A stretch of DNA of 64,000 nucleotides from Henricia sp. BOLD:AAB3569. Its lineage: Eukaryota > Echinodermata > Asteroidea > Spinulosida > Echinasteridae. The stretch lies in the NCBI GenBank assembly GCA_037783545.1, contig JBBELK010000008.1, forward strand, positions 759,001-823,000, written 5' to 3'. Below, in pieces: positions 33,828 through 45,332 of this stretch (the stretch's first letter is position 1; each line of letters starts with the position of its first letter). The notes beneath the pieces were generated by a model, which saw only the letters and a list, made by a program, of their open reading frames with translations, made no database searches and was not told where the DNA came from. A program made the position numbers and the translations under genes.

Positions 33828-34946
33828 TACACCGCTGGCACATATGGTTGGAATGCTAGCCCTTATCAGATTGTGTTTGCAAAACATTAAATTTAACATT
33901 GAATAATGCCTCAGTTACTTAAATCAGGCATTTACAGTAAACTCTCGTTCATCAACAGTATGCCTTTCCACTGCTTGAACGTTTTACAAAGACTATTTAT
34001 AATTTAGGCACTGTCCGTCTCTTCTATGCAAATTTCTGCCATACATTACCAATCAAATTGAATTAAAAACCACACGAGAATATTTACATAAATTATTATC
34101 AAAGGCGGAGAAGGGGTGATGGTGGGCGGTGGGTTGACACAACTGTTGCGCCAGACAGATACATTTGTCCCCTCTTGGCTTTTCATTGCTTGAAAGTTAC
34201 CTTTTCATGCGCTGTGGGAATGGTTCAGGTCGCTACCAAAGCGTACGACTGTGAATTATGTATTTTACCAAACAGTCATAAAATGGATTATAATTGTAGA
34301 AGTGTGCTTATCTTAATTTTCCTGACCAGGAAAAGCAGGGTTTAGATATTTTTTGATGAAAAACACTTTTTTAACAATTTCGGTACCTAATTTGCATATT
34401 TATCTTAACCATATGAATTGAGAAACGTGTTTATGTTCTCTGGCCATAAAATCATGGGTACATTACACAAATACATGTAAATCGTTTTGAGTAGATACTT
34501 GCGTACGAAAATACAGTGTAAATTTGTTTTCCCTAATGGTGGCCGCTAATTTGCATATTTGTGTTCACACTATCAATTCAGAAACATGTTTATCGTGTAC
34601 TGTGACCATGCGAACATAGGTTTAGACGCTTCATGTGCTTTGATTGGGTACCTACATATATAGTTATAGTGAAACATAATTTTTCCTATTTGGAAGCATG
34701 TAATTTGCATATTATGCAAATTTGACACCTTTCCACCAAATATATTTTGGTAGACTTTTAGTATGGTGTTCAGGAGACTTTACTAAAATGCATACCAGTT
34801 AAAAAAATTATGTTGCAATTAGTGGTGGGTTGAGCCAAAAGAATGCTTAGATTGACTGGACTAATAACGTTGCATTACTGTTTAGTGCTGTAAAATAGCC
34901 GTATTATACATCACACTCTACAGCCACTGCAAACAAAATATCTAGA

Positions 34947-36075
34947 CCTTACTAGGCCTGTTCCAAATTAAGCAAAATAGGCCTACATCATACATGTACA
35001 TGTAGTCTGTGGCCAAGTTATAGGCCTATATTTCCCACTTAAAAATGCATGCATTTTCACATGATTCAAAATATAGGCCTAGCTGCATGAATTTGTACCA
35101 AAGGCTGTTTACTTTAAGAATGGCTTTTTGCAGTGTCAGACTCAGTCTCAGAATGTAAAACAAAATATAGGCCAAGCCTAGCCATTCTATAGGCCGAGGA
35201 TTGTCCATGCACATAATGCACCAGTGCTGTGGCACTGTATACAGTGCACACTGTATGCACAAAGTATGTCATCACTAGTCATGCATGGGTGCACAGTGCA
35301 GTGTAGGCTGTGCCTATGCTATGCCTAGCTAACTCAGCCAGCAAAGTCCCCACAAAATGCCTGGTTTTATAACAAAAGATAAGCACCAAGCTACAATATC
35401 ATTGTCTAAACTATGTATAGCCTCTAAAATGTACAATGTGGATGTGTGGAACTGTTAATGTGTACACAGAAAGCCCACTCACCTCGCTCATCTTTCATGT
35501 AGAATCCTATGTGTTTTACCACCACACAAAACAAAAAAACAAGATGGCCGCTTTGCAAAAACTTTTGACAGCAACATTTTAGGTCAGAGGTCACGAATCT
35601 GCCTCTTTTAAAAAGTATAAAGTTTATTAACACAATTGAAATTAATCTTAACTTACACTTGATCAATATTATGCTAAGATTTATTTTACGAAACGGATTT
35701 CTGCAATCAATTGTGGTTTAAGATTGATTCTGATTTAAGATTGAAAGATAAGATTAATTGTTTGGCATTCTTTATGAAACACCCCCTGGTCCGGTCCGGT
35801 CTGCGCATTTTTTTTTGGGCAGAAAACGCTGGTTTTTCACTGCTGGTGAAGAGACTAAAGTTTATGTAGATTGTGTACGCCTACTGTACATGTATTATAA
35901 TAAGGGAAAATCACAATAAGATAAATTTCATGATTGATATGAAAGGAAAAAAAGAAGAACTGCATACATATTAAAATATCAGCCCAAAGGATCAGTGCAT
36001 GTTTTTTATGTTGAATGAATGGTAAAATATAAAAAATAAAAAAACCACCATCGATCGACGGATATGCTATTGCAG
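34947..36075. other. No firm gene; weak exon-like signals on the - strand
   Basis: Near 35480-35560 a - strand segment ends in GCGAG|GTGAGT, and a Kozak-like AAGATGGCCGC lies on the + strand at 35541. Neither opens a convincing reading frame. The rest is AT-rich with GCCTA-type simple sequence. Confidence 0.3.
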
Positions 36076-36204
36076 CTGTTTCCTGAGATACTTGGTGACA
36101 AATCGTCATACCTATTTCAGTACTTGGATAAGGACTGGAATGAGTGGGTTGAGATTTTAGATGGGAGAGAGGTCGTATATGCCAAAAGAGCAAGATCAAG
36201 ATTG
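36076..36204 (+). CDS. Isolated 43-codon exon with a PB1/ubiquitin-like look
   Basis: It lies between TATTGCAG and AGATTG|GTAAGC and is phase 0 at both ends (129 bp). It encodes LFPEILGDKSSYLFQYLDKD, then WNEWVEIL and a basic AKRARSRL end. The pattern, a hydrophobic strand, Y-L-D-K-D-W-x-E-W-V acidic turn, then K/R-x-R-L, resembles the short ubiquitin-like/PB1-like segment seen before SAM or transposon-related domains in marine invertebrate proteins. The other exons were not found. It could belong to a host gene or to a transposon-derived gene. Confidence 0.5.
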
Positions 36205-36291
36205 GTAAGCAAGGTTGTATCGGTAAGAAGATATAAGAGAAATTAATTTAAAGTACATAATTGAAATGAAATTGATTTAGCTTGCGTCGGG

Positions 36292-36472
36292 GAGATTTAA
36301 TGCTAACTAGGGTTTGTTTTGCCCTTACTCGACGTAATTATTAACACTATACTCATCAGTGTTTTCCCGAGACACTCAAAAACTTTATAGCATGATTGGG
36401 TGGGACTCGAACCCAAGACCTCCTGCAAACAAGGCAGACGTCTTAACCACTCAAGCACCGAGCAAGCCGGTG
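36292..36472 (-). mobile_element. tRNA-like SINE head and body (second SINE type)
   Basis: The - strand from 36472 has box A-like GGTGCTTGAGTGGTTAAGAC and box B GGTTCGAGTCCC at tRNA-like spacing. The acceptor ends do not pair, so a working tRNA is unlikely. The sequence continues to TTGAGTGTCTCGGGAAAACAC, suggesting a SINE body. No other copy is in the window. Confidence 0.45.
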
Positions 36473-36822
36473 TTAAACCAGCTTCGAACTGGCCATTCAG
36501 CTGAGTTTTTCACATTTTGAAATATTTCATTAATATTTTCATTAAAAGCTAAAATTTTACTGCAAAAAAGAAACTTGCAGCAGAAAATGTTATCTTATTA
36601 TATCTTATATATGTACCATTACATGTAACCCCAAATATGACATAACAGTGTATTTAGTTCACAGTAATGATAGGATATACAAATCCACCGAATAAGCCAG
36701 TTGCGTGATAGATTTCCATAAATCCCAGAATCCTGCCTCTGTGCTATGGTGCTCGCATATAAGAGAGTCATGCACAAGACTGCCAGGTGGCGAGGGGGTG
36801 CACGCTGAAACATGTTAGCTAG

Positions 36823-37015
36823 ACTTGAGGTCAAGTCTCTAGACAGTCGTATTTGGTCCGTCTGACGCCTATAATCCCCACACGTACACGCAACAGTCGT
36901 TGTTATGAATAGTACCTGTCTAGAGGTCGATTAGACTTGTTTCCAGTCCATTCGCGACTACGCTGCTGCCGTTTACGAAACAACCGGTCTAGTTACAGAC
37001 TTGACATCAAGTCTA
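36823..37015. mobile_element. Small foldback element with TAGACTTGAGGTCAAGTCT ends
   Basis: Each end carries a 19-bp palindrome TAGACTTGA(G/T)GTCAAGTCT with inverted flanking similarity (TAGCTAGAC against GTCTAGTTA). The middle shows no gene. Confidence 0.4.
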
Positions 37016-37745
37016 CATGTTAGCCGGCGCGAAAGTCTGTACGGTACCTGGAATACCTCGCACATTATTCTATGCATTTTGAAAGCTGGACCATCTGATA
37101 TTACACGTTGAAATGAGCATGTTGAAACATGTACATGTACTCACCATAAAATGTCGTCAAGATAACGAGTTAGAACGTCTTGTTTGACTTGAAATGGACG
37201 TTAACTTTAAAAGCTGGATCGTTCCCAATATGTGCATGATAAATTGAAGAAATAAGTAACGATCTCGGGTTATGAGACTGGTTTAAAGTTGCCGATTGAA
37301 CGTCGAACCTGAACGAAGGGACACGTATACACTATACAGCAAACTTTCAAGACTTGAAATACATGTAGGGGAAATAAGATGACATGCAGCTGGTAAATAT
37401 TGCCACAATATGATAAAATTAATATCGCCGTTGATTGTTTATCCATTCGACTTGACATCGTTAAAAATTGGCAAGTTTTACTATTCCAGAACGCGCACGC
37501 TTCATGAATAATACTAATTGTAGCAGCAGGTGGTCGATGGCGACTCGAACGACTGATTGGCATGATGTAGGCGGGACCTACAACGTGTGCATTCTTCTGA
37601 TTGGATGGTTCACGCCGTACGGTTTTTAACGAACAATCAACCGTCGAAACGAAATAACGCTACATGTATTTTCTAAAGAATTAGGAGCGTGTCGCATACT
37701 TGGGGCACAGGTGCAGTGGTGCATTGAATAACAATTGTAGCAATG
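37016..37745. other. No supported gene
   Basis: One 97-codon - strand ORF (37270-37563) has no recognisable domain. No splice-consistent exon set was seen. Confidence 0.4.
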
Positions 37746-37757
37746 CAGTATAAAGAT

Positions 37758-38021
37758 CGTACGGGTTCTTTCCTCGCCTTTCACATCTGGGGTCCCGGGT
37801 TCGAATCCGGGGCGTGTATGTGGATTGGGTTTGCAGTCCCTACTTGACCGCGTTGGTTTTCCCCTGGGGCAGTCTCTGGGGGTTTTCATCCCACTTCTAA
37901 AACTGCAACTCCTTCTTCGTCATCTCAAGTTGATAATATAGTATAGGTAAAGCTAAAACCGTATAGTTGATGGCATAAAGGGCCTTAGTTGCCGAAGATG
38001 CCATGAAATATACAACAACAA
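37758..38021 (+). mobile_element. tRNA-derived SINE, 5'-truncated copy
   Basis: It is the same family as 28364-28654. It begins within the head (GTACGGGTTCTTTCCTCGCC), keeps box B (GGGTTCGAATCC) and the full tail to the (ACA)n end. A perfect 12-bp duplication CAGTATAAAGAT flanks it (37746-37757 and 38022-38033). Confidence 0.9.
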
Positions 38022-38039
38022 CAGTATAAAGATGATTGC

Positions 38040-41000
38040 TTGAGCGCATTGGTCACTCAGGTTTTTCGCACGCCACAGACAGGATGTACTAAATTTTCTT
38101 TCTCAACGCCGTGTTACCATATAGCGAAATGTTTGAAGGAAACACGCTATGTGCTTCGGGCAATTCCGGAACTAATTCCCCATTTTCAGAATTATTGGAC
38201 TCGTTCGAGTCCTATTTCGAGGACAAGCTTACTGACTTCAAGAAGGAAATTGAGCACCAAACATCCACCTCGCAGGAAAAAACTGATGAAATCAAGCCGT
38301 CAACACCTACATTTAAGTTCAAAAGTAATAAAATTCAGTAAGAGTTCAATATAACGGTATCTCCCTGAAGGTATAAAAGGCTCAAAACCTCTCCTCGGCC
38401 AAGGTAGATAATTTTGCAATTCGGTAGACGACGCTTTGGCCAAAAACGGCCAGTCTCAACCTTTGTTTGCTTCAGCTGCGGGAGTGCCAGTCACTGGAGA
38501 AGATCATGCCCCGTTACCGTGACCCTCGCAACACCACTAAGCAGTGATGGCGACGTTGCACCAAGCCCATTGTCGGGTCGGTTTGTTTTGTGTTTTCGGT
38601 TTATGTAGTTCATTTATTATGGCCTTGTTCCAAAAACACAATGCTAATGCTTTTGAATGATTGCATATTGTGTTCATTATTAATCGATTGGAACCATTAC
38701 TTTCATATAATAATGGTTCTATGTGGATTTATGCCCATTTACGCCGATCGAGGTGCATAACTGTTATCTTGCAGCAGATGGTATAGTTTCGTGTTCTTTT
38801 ATAAAATTCCTTTCTATTTTTTTACCAGATTGTGCAGCTGAAGAGTTCAGTAGCTACCGTGAAAGCCCCAAGCCAGACATTTTGCAGCAAAGCTCCTTTG
38901 ATTACGAACAAGGACACTCTTAGCCAATAGTCAAAGGAAGAATTTACGAGCTATTCAGTTTTGGGAAAAGATAGGAACAAACACATTTGTTATCAGTGTG
39001 TTTGATCAAGGCTATAAAATTCCGTTGATCGCCACCCCACCTTCAGTTTTACTTATAGTAACAATAAATGTGCCCTTGATAATGTTCGTTTTGTTACGGA
39101 AGCAATCGAAGATTCGTTTTCAAAGGGTTAGTTCAGTAAGTAAGTCAACAACCCACAGTTGTCCCACTTTGAGTCTCGATTAAATTATGCTAGCAAAAAC
39201 AGGTTAATTTTATATCCTAGACACGTCAATGCACATATTGAAAATAATCCACCAAATTCGACGACTGAAAAGTGGCTGTAGAATATTTCGCAAAGGCGAT
39301 TTTTTTTTCTTGATCTTGAGTCAGGATATCATCACCTGGACATTTTTGGGCCCCATAAAACGTGTTTTGGTTTTTTTCTTAGCCCCGTAATAATATAGAT
39401 GGATTTTGTGTTTTTACAGTTATTCCTTTTGGATTGTCAACAGCCCCATACATCTTTACCAAGTGCCTTCGACCGTTGGTCAAACACTGGAGGGAACAAG
39501 GGATTTCATCGGTCTTCATCTTGACGACGTCGACGGGTGGTACTAGAGCCCCTGATGAAGGTTTGGCAAACATGATTTAATCAATGCGGGATTAGTTCCC
39601 TATTAGAGTCGAGAAAATCCAAGTGGATTCCCACACAGAGTATTGAATGCATGTTGGGGTTAACGTGGAATGGCACAGACGGGTCGATTTCTATTGCGGA
39701 AAGACCTATCAATGACACATGATGCCATTGATGGTATTATCAATAATTTTCCTTTGACCTCTGCCAGGACATTGGCATCTGTTACAGGAAAGATAAGTTC
39801 TTCTATACCAGTAGTTATTAATTATGACCAGATTCCTCCATTATGAAATTAACGGCAGTTTAAGTTGGGACCGTAATTTCAAAATTTCCTCGGTTAGCCT
39901 GGCCATACAAGAGTTACATAATTTGGTTGCTTTTAACAAATGTCTTGTTTTACCTTATTCAGTTTCTCAGGTTCTCGTTTACAGTGACGCCAGTAATATC
40001 GGTTGCGGGGCCTTTGTATACAAGGCTCGGATTTGATTATTATAGATCATGGTCTGAGACCGAGTCCCGAGAAAGTTACACTTGGTGGGAACTGGAAGGC
40101 ATCAGAACTGCTGTTCACGCATTTTAACAAAGAGGTCAGTATAAGCTCTTTACGGATAATCTGTTCGTGGTATCAACCATCCAGGCGGGTTATATGATAC
40201 CCAAGTTACATTCGATAAGCCTTGATATTTTCAAGTTATGCCATGATAGCATGATTGACTGGATCCTCAGTGAATCCCCAGAGAAGATGATTAGTGTGTT
40301 TCGCACATCTTTTTTTCAGTTTATTGGTTCGATCTTGGCCCTCACACCATCGATAGATTTGCCGACAATCTTAACAAGAAAACCCATGTTTTCAATGCAT
40401 TCAAAATACTGGTGCCGCGGAACAGCACATGTAGATACATTTTCTCCCCACTGGGGTGAAGAAAATAATTGGCTTCCCACTGGGGTGGAGAAAATAATTG
40501 GCTCGTGGCACTTTTATACTTAATTCCCCGAGCCCTATTTCAATTACATGCATGTAATGCAATAAGTACTCTCGTTGTACCTTGTTGGCCATCGGCCGCT
40601 TTTTGGCCTATTCTCTTTTTAAGCAAGAGTTCATTTCTAATTTTTTGAAGGAGATTTTGAGGACTGGGAATCCTCGCGGAGTCTTGTAAGAGGCCGCTGC
40701 GGCAATGCAAATCCTAATTTTGGGTCCGAAACATTAATGACCCTTTATTGGTTATCTGCTTGAATACCTCTGCAGACAGGTAAACCTGTAACATGTGTTC
40801 CTGAGAGGAACAGTGTTCCTGAGAGGAACATGCGTTATTTAATAACGGGTCTTGAGAGGACGGATTTCTGAACATTACGGTACGTTTCCGAGGGAAACGA
40901 AATTGATGTAGTGGCACGTTTCCGAGAGGAACGAGTATACAGCAGGTGACAGTTCATTAGAAGAACTGAGGCCATGGTAATTGTAACAAGCCCTTCTATG

Positions 41001-41810
41001 TGTAGTTGCATATATTACGTATTTATTGATAAGCTATTGTTTCAAATTCTTGTATTTATTCAAACGGGCATTTTGCCATATTCTCATCACGACCGAATGA
41101 CGGATTGTTTGGACGTTTTCCACACGGTTCAAGTTCTTCTATCCCCAAGAGCACCTTCTACTTTCGTCAGATACAAAAGAGGTTTCGAGCGCTGGGTTGA
41201 GTGAGCATCCTCCAAGGACTTCTGTCCTCTTTCTGCTTCCGCCAGCCATATTGCAGATTATATGGTTCATTTAAGGCAGCAAGGGACATGTTTTTTTCAA
41301 GCATTGAGTCGACCTTGTAGGGTCTTAAATGGATCCAAGATATGAACAATTTTCGATAATCCGTACAACACACAATTTTTAAAGTTAGTACTGGAACGGT
41401 GCAAACGAATGATTGCCAAACCGGTTCTCAAGAAATCGCCTTTTACCCCAGATATGCTGAGAAAAGTTGTCCTATTTACTGCCATCCCAATGCATCACTT
41501 ATGGACCTTAATTATGCACTTTGTGTCTTGTAGGTTTCGCAGGTTTTTTCAGGTTCAGTGAACTCGTCGCTATAAAGAGATCCGACATTATGTTCTTTGA
41601 TAATGTTGTCAATATTTGTGTCGAGAAGAGCAAAACAGACATGTATAGACAGGGTGCCTGGGTTATTATTGCATCCACGAATAACCTTACCTGCCCAGTT
41701 TCCATGCTAAAACGCTGTTTGTCCGTTTTTTGGTTTTTTTCTGGCATGGCTTGTACACGGCTGTTTCGCGCACGCTGCCTGTGTACAATAAAGTTTTCCG
41801 CTCGACAATA
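38040..41810 (+). mobile_element. DIRS/Ngaro-like retrotransposon fossil
   Basis: The order of parts is a gag-like N-terminal segment (about 38111-38340), a zinc knuckle C-x2-C-x4-H-x4-C (near 38460-38510), reverse-transcriptase remnants (about 39380-39540), RNase H (VYSDASNIGCGAFVYK, about 39970-40030, and TWWELEGIRTA), and a tyrosine recombinase (SPRAPSTFVRYKRGFERW near 41150; GFAGFFRFSELVAIKRSDI near 41530; CPVSMLKRCL near 41700). It is heavily broken, with many breaks, and so is old. Short internal duplications occur at 40440-40500 and 40798-40840. Confidence 0.75.
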
Positions 41811-42886
41811 GCGCCCTCAATAGTCCAATAAAACCGTGAGCCAATATGGCGGCGCCCAGTAGCCCTTAGCAACAACAAAAATGTTGTTAAAACACCCCAA
41901 AAACAAGACATTTTATTAAAATCACTACAAATTATTACAAATTTGACGAAATGCTAATAAATGGGATGACTTATTGGCATGCGTAATGCGTAATGGAAGA
42001 TTTCCACGTACTTTTTACTTCGCTAAAATTTTCCGCGTCGCGGTTAAGCTTGGTCTATAAAGAGACGTAAAAAATAAAGAAAAGCTAAGAATGTATCTTT
42101 TAGAACCTGTCTATGTAGTTTGAGAAATGCACTATCAATCCGAGTTAAAGGCATTTGCAGGACATTTTATTTGGGTCGGTTTTGGGTATCGTTAAATGTT
42201 AGCAAAAACACGCCACAGAAGTTCGATAACGCTTCGTGCGTGCATCAGCAAGCGCGATGCCGCGTCGTTGGTGTACATGCCTCGCGTAAGCTCTGCGCGC
42301 TGTTGGTGGGTACCTGTGAAGGAATCCCCTGTGAATACGGACAGCCGTATCCGAATTCATTTAACACCCAAGTAATGGAACATAATCTATCCGTCTACTA
42401 TAGACTCGTGTGTAATTTCAATCCACAGCCAATGACCGTTGGCCAACTCGACTCTGACCAACCTGAAACAGTCGAGTTGAGTTGGCAAACGGTGGTTGGA
42501 TTGCACAAAAAAACATTATCTTTTGGAAGTTGAGCATGGATATGCTACTAAACAACTGATTTTAGGGGGCGGGGGTAGGTTAACTGGAAACAGACAATTT
42601 CGCTAAATTATTTCCAAACGCAATTTGGAAATTGAGGAATTTTAAAAATAAAATGACAAAATTCAAACAAAATAGGCCTACATGTTTGATTATGCGGTTT
42701 TAACCTGCAACTTCATAAGTACCAAAAATATGAAAGTCACTTTTTTGGGGGGGGGGGGGGGGGGGTGTGCCGGGAAGGCGGGTGGGGGGCATAGCAAAAG
42801 GAACTCACGTGGAATATGTTTGTTTACAATCATTTGTTTATTTTAAAAACATGTAACAAATTCACGAAACAACATGGAATTGAAAC
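41811..42886. other. No supported gene; includes a long G run
   Basis: A 137-codon ORF (42120-42533) has no known domain. A short hairpin of GTTGGCCAACTCGACT type lies near 42437-42495 and is related to the 6466 minisatellite theme. A G homopolymer of about 22 lies near 42747-42764. Confidence 0.4.
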
Positions 42887-42890
42887 TTAA

Positions 42891-43126
42891 AGGCACATAT
42901 AGTACAGGTTCGTCAGCAATGCGAGCGCGTCCAATTCATGCCACGAAATTGCAGCTCCATGCCTTTGCTATGGAGCTGCGTATTTCCAGGCCTGAATTTG
43001 GCGTGCGCACATTGCTGACGAGCCTGTGCAAGGCTCGTCAATGCGCGCGAGGCCAAATTCGTGCCACGAAATACGCAGCTCCATGCCTTTGCTACGCCTC
43101 ACGCGCACATTGATGAGCCTCTGTCT
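42891..43126. mobile_element. TTAA-flanked MITE, compound copy
   Basis: It is flanked by TTAA on both sides (42887-42890 and 43127-43130). It begins AGGCAC and carries the palindromic unit AATTCGTGCCACGAAATACG / GCAGCTCCATGCCTTTGC found once at 57531-57662. Here about one and a half units are joined, so it looks like two copies fused or nested. TTAA targeting fits piggyBac or Kolobok relatives. Confidence 0.7.
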
Positions 43127-43498
43127 TTAATACCTGGTACTCACTTCTCCTCGGCACTATCCACACCAAGATACATGCATTAAGATATATGCTTGACAAA
43201 TTTAAATCATCCTTATCCACACGTTTAACAGTCACACAGCGAGGTTTGCTAAAATACAGGAATGAACCCTTTTGGGGTTTTTCCCGCACACAGTGGAATT
43301 AGCATGATTGGTACAGTTGGCAGACATTTGATTCTATACTTTCACTAGATCGCGTTTTACAATAAGCGTAGAATTGGAAACCGGTCCGATACATGTTAAA
43401 GGTCCGCTGTACCAATCATACTACATGTAATTCCATTGTGTGCGGAAAAACCCTAAAAGGCAGTATTGTTCACATTAGGCAACCACTAACGAATAATT

Positions 43499-44246
43499 GG
43501 CTGTTCCGATTCGGGTCGGAACAGCCTTTGTTTTCGTTACGATTTTTTTTTTTTTTTTTTTGGCTGTTCCAACACGGTTGGGAACAGCCTTTGTTTTCGT
43601 TAAGATTTTGTTTTTTTTTATTTTTTTTATTTTTTTTTTTATTCTTTTCCTTCTTCCACTTTTTTCAGAGGCTATTTCGGACACTTGCACATTGATGATT
43701 GACTTCAAACTGCACATGGACATTGGTCACTATGTGAAGTTGTGCACAGTACTAATGACGTCATGATGACGTCATCACGTGTCAGATTAAAGGGGCATGA
43801 AGTTTAATAAATTAAATATTCAAAAATCAATAAAAAATCAACCGTTTGACCTACGATCTTGATTCCTTCGGCATATACGATGACTAACAAAGGTCTTTGA
43901 GATGCGCACACCCCTTGACCTTTGACCTCGTTTCCTATTGGTCAAACAGATTTTGCCTTGCCATTTGAAAGGGGTACAATATATCACGATGGGGTCAACT
44001 GTGTTACACTTCGACTAGGGTGGGGTATCCAAACATATAGCAACACCTTTGACCTTCCCTACATGTCAGATTAAAGTGGCATGTAATAATATTCAATATT
44101 TAAAAATCGATAAAAACTCAACCGTTTGACATACGATCGTGATTTTTTCATATACAATCACTAACAAAGGTCATCCCGAACACCACATATGTTTATAAAA
44201 AGGAGGGGAACAGCCATGTGTTCGTTTTCAACGAACACATTTCTAG
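43499..44246 (+). mobile_element. Helentron/HINE-like element, copy 3 (double 5' head)
   Basis: Two 5' heads (GGCTGTTCCGATTCGGGTCG at 43499 and a variant at 43562) each form a hairpin with GGAACAGCC and are followed by T-rich tracts. The body matches the copies at 23231-25892 in the opposite orientation. It ends GGAACAGCC, hairpin TGTGTTCGTT..AACGAACACA, then TTCTAG and T. One perfect TGACCTTTGACCT lies at 43916-43928. Confidence 0.65.
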
Positions 44247-44248
44247 TT

Positions 44249-45332
44249 GGCTGTTCCGATTCGGGTCGGAACAGCCTTTGTTTTCGTTAAGATTTTTTTT
44301 TTTTTTTTAATTCTTTTCCTTCTTCCACTTTTTTCAGACGCTATTTCGGACACTTACACATTGATGATTGACTTCAAACTTCACATGGACATTGGTCACT
44401 ATGTGAATTAGTGCACAGTGCTAATGACGTAATGATGACGTCATCACGTGTCAGATTAAAGGCGCATGAAGTTTAATAAATTAAATATTCAAAAATCAAT
44501 AACAAATCAACCGTTTGACCTACGATCTTGATTCCTTCGCCATATATGATGACTAACAAAAGTCTTTAAGATGCGCACACGCCTTGACCTTTGACCTCGT
44601 TTCCTATTGGTAAAACAGATTTTGCCTTGCCATTTGAAAGTGGTGCAAGATATTTGGACAAAGTCACTTGTGTTACACTTCGACTAGTGTGGGGTATCTA
44701 AAAAATATGTTGGTGACCTTTGACCTTGCTCATTTCCGGTCGAAACCGGAAGTGGCCCTTAGTTTGAAAGTGGTAGGAGGTATTGAGATGGGGTCAATGG
44801 TGTTATTACCAGAGGCCCTTAAGCTTTCCAAAAATATAAGAGATGACGTCATCGTACGAAATAGCGCCCTCTAGCGACAAGATGATTACGTAATTAAATA
44901 TTTAAAAATCAATAAAAAATCTACCGTTTGACCTACGAAATTGATTCCTTCTGCATATACGATCACTAACAAATGTCTTTAAGATGCGCACATGGCTTGA
45001 CCTTTGACCTCGTTTCCTATTGGTCAAACAGATTTTGCCTTGCCATTTGAAAGGGGTACAATATATCACGATGGGGTCAACTGTGTTACACTTCGACTAG
45101 GGTGGGGGTATCCAAACATATATCAACACCTTTGACCTTCCCTACATGTCAGATTAAAGGGGCATGTAATAAAATTCGATATTTAAAAATCGATAAAAAC
45201 TCGACCGTTTGACATACGATCGTGATTTCTTCATATACGATCACTAACAAAGGTCATCCCGAACACCATATATGTTTATAAAAAGGAGGGGAACAGCCAT
45301 GTGTTCGTTGTCAAGAACGAACACAGGTCTAG
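44249..45332 (+). mobile_element. Helentron/HINE-like element, copy 4
   Basis: It begins GGCTGTTCCGATTCGGGTCG directly after the CTAG-T of copy 3 and ends with the hairpin and GGTCTAG at 45332. It contains three perfect TGACCTTTGACCT motifs (44585, 44714, 44998) and TGACGTCA palindromes. No coding capacity. Confidence 0.65.

Larger units (their letters stand above)
31110..34863. mobile_element. Long-TIR non-autonomous DNA transposon, 3754 bp, 3-bp target duplication
   Basis: Its outer ends are TAGTCCAGTCAA and its complement. The inverted similarity runs about 480 bp from each end (CACCCACCACTAATTGCAAC, ATTTGCATAATATGCAAATT and so on). It is flanked by ATA on both sides (31107-31109 and 34864-34866); removing it restores the sequence of the first duplication copy exactly. 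The centre is a minisatellite of CTTGCCACAAAG units plus shorter inverted blocks. No transposase was seen. A second copy, inverted and partial, lies at 52082-53880. Confidence 0.85.

Noticed and set aside
35530-35590. Host first exon with Kozak-like AAGATGG
   Set aside because: The frame closes after about a dozen codons without a donor site.
36390-36472. Functional tRNA gene on the - strand
   Set aside because: Box A and box B are present, but the acceptor stem does not pair and the anticodon stem is weak; a tRNA-derived SINE head fits better.
43475-43766. Phe-rich or Lys-rich ORFs on both strands
   Set aside because: They come from the T-rich tract and hairpin head of the HINE-like element.
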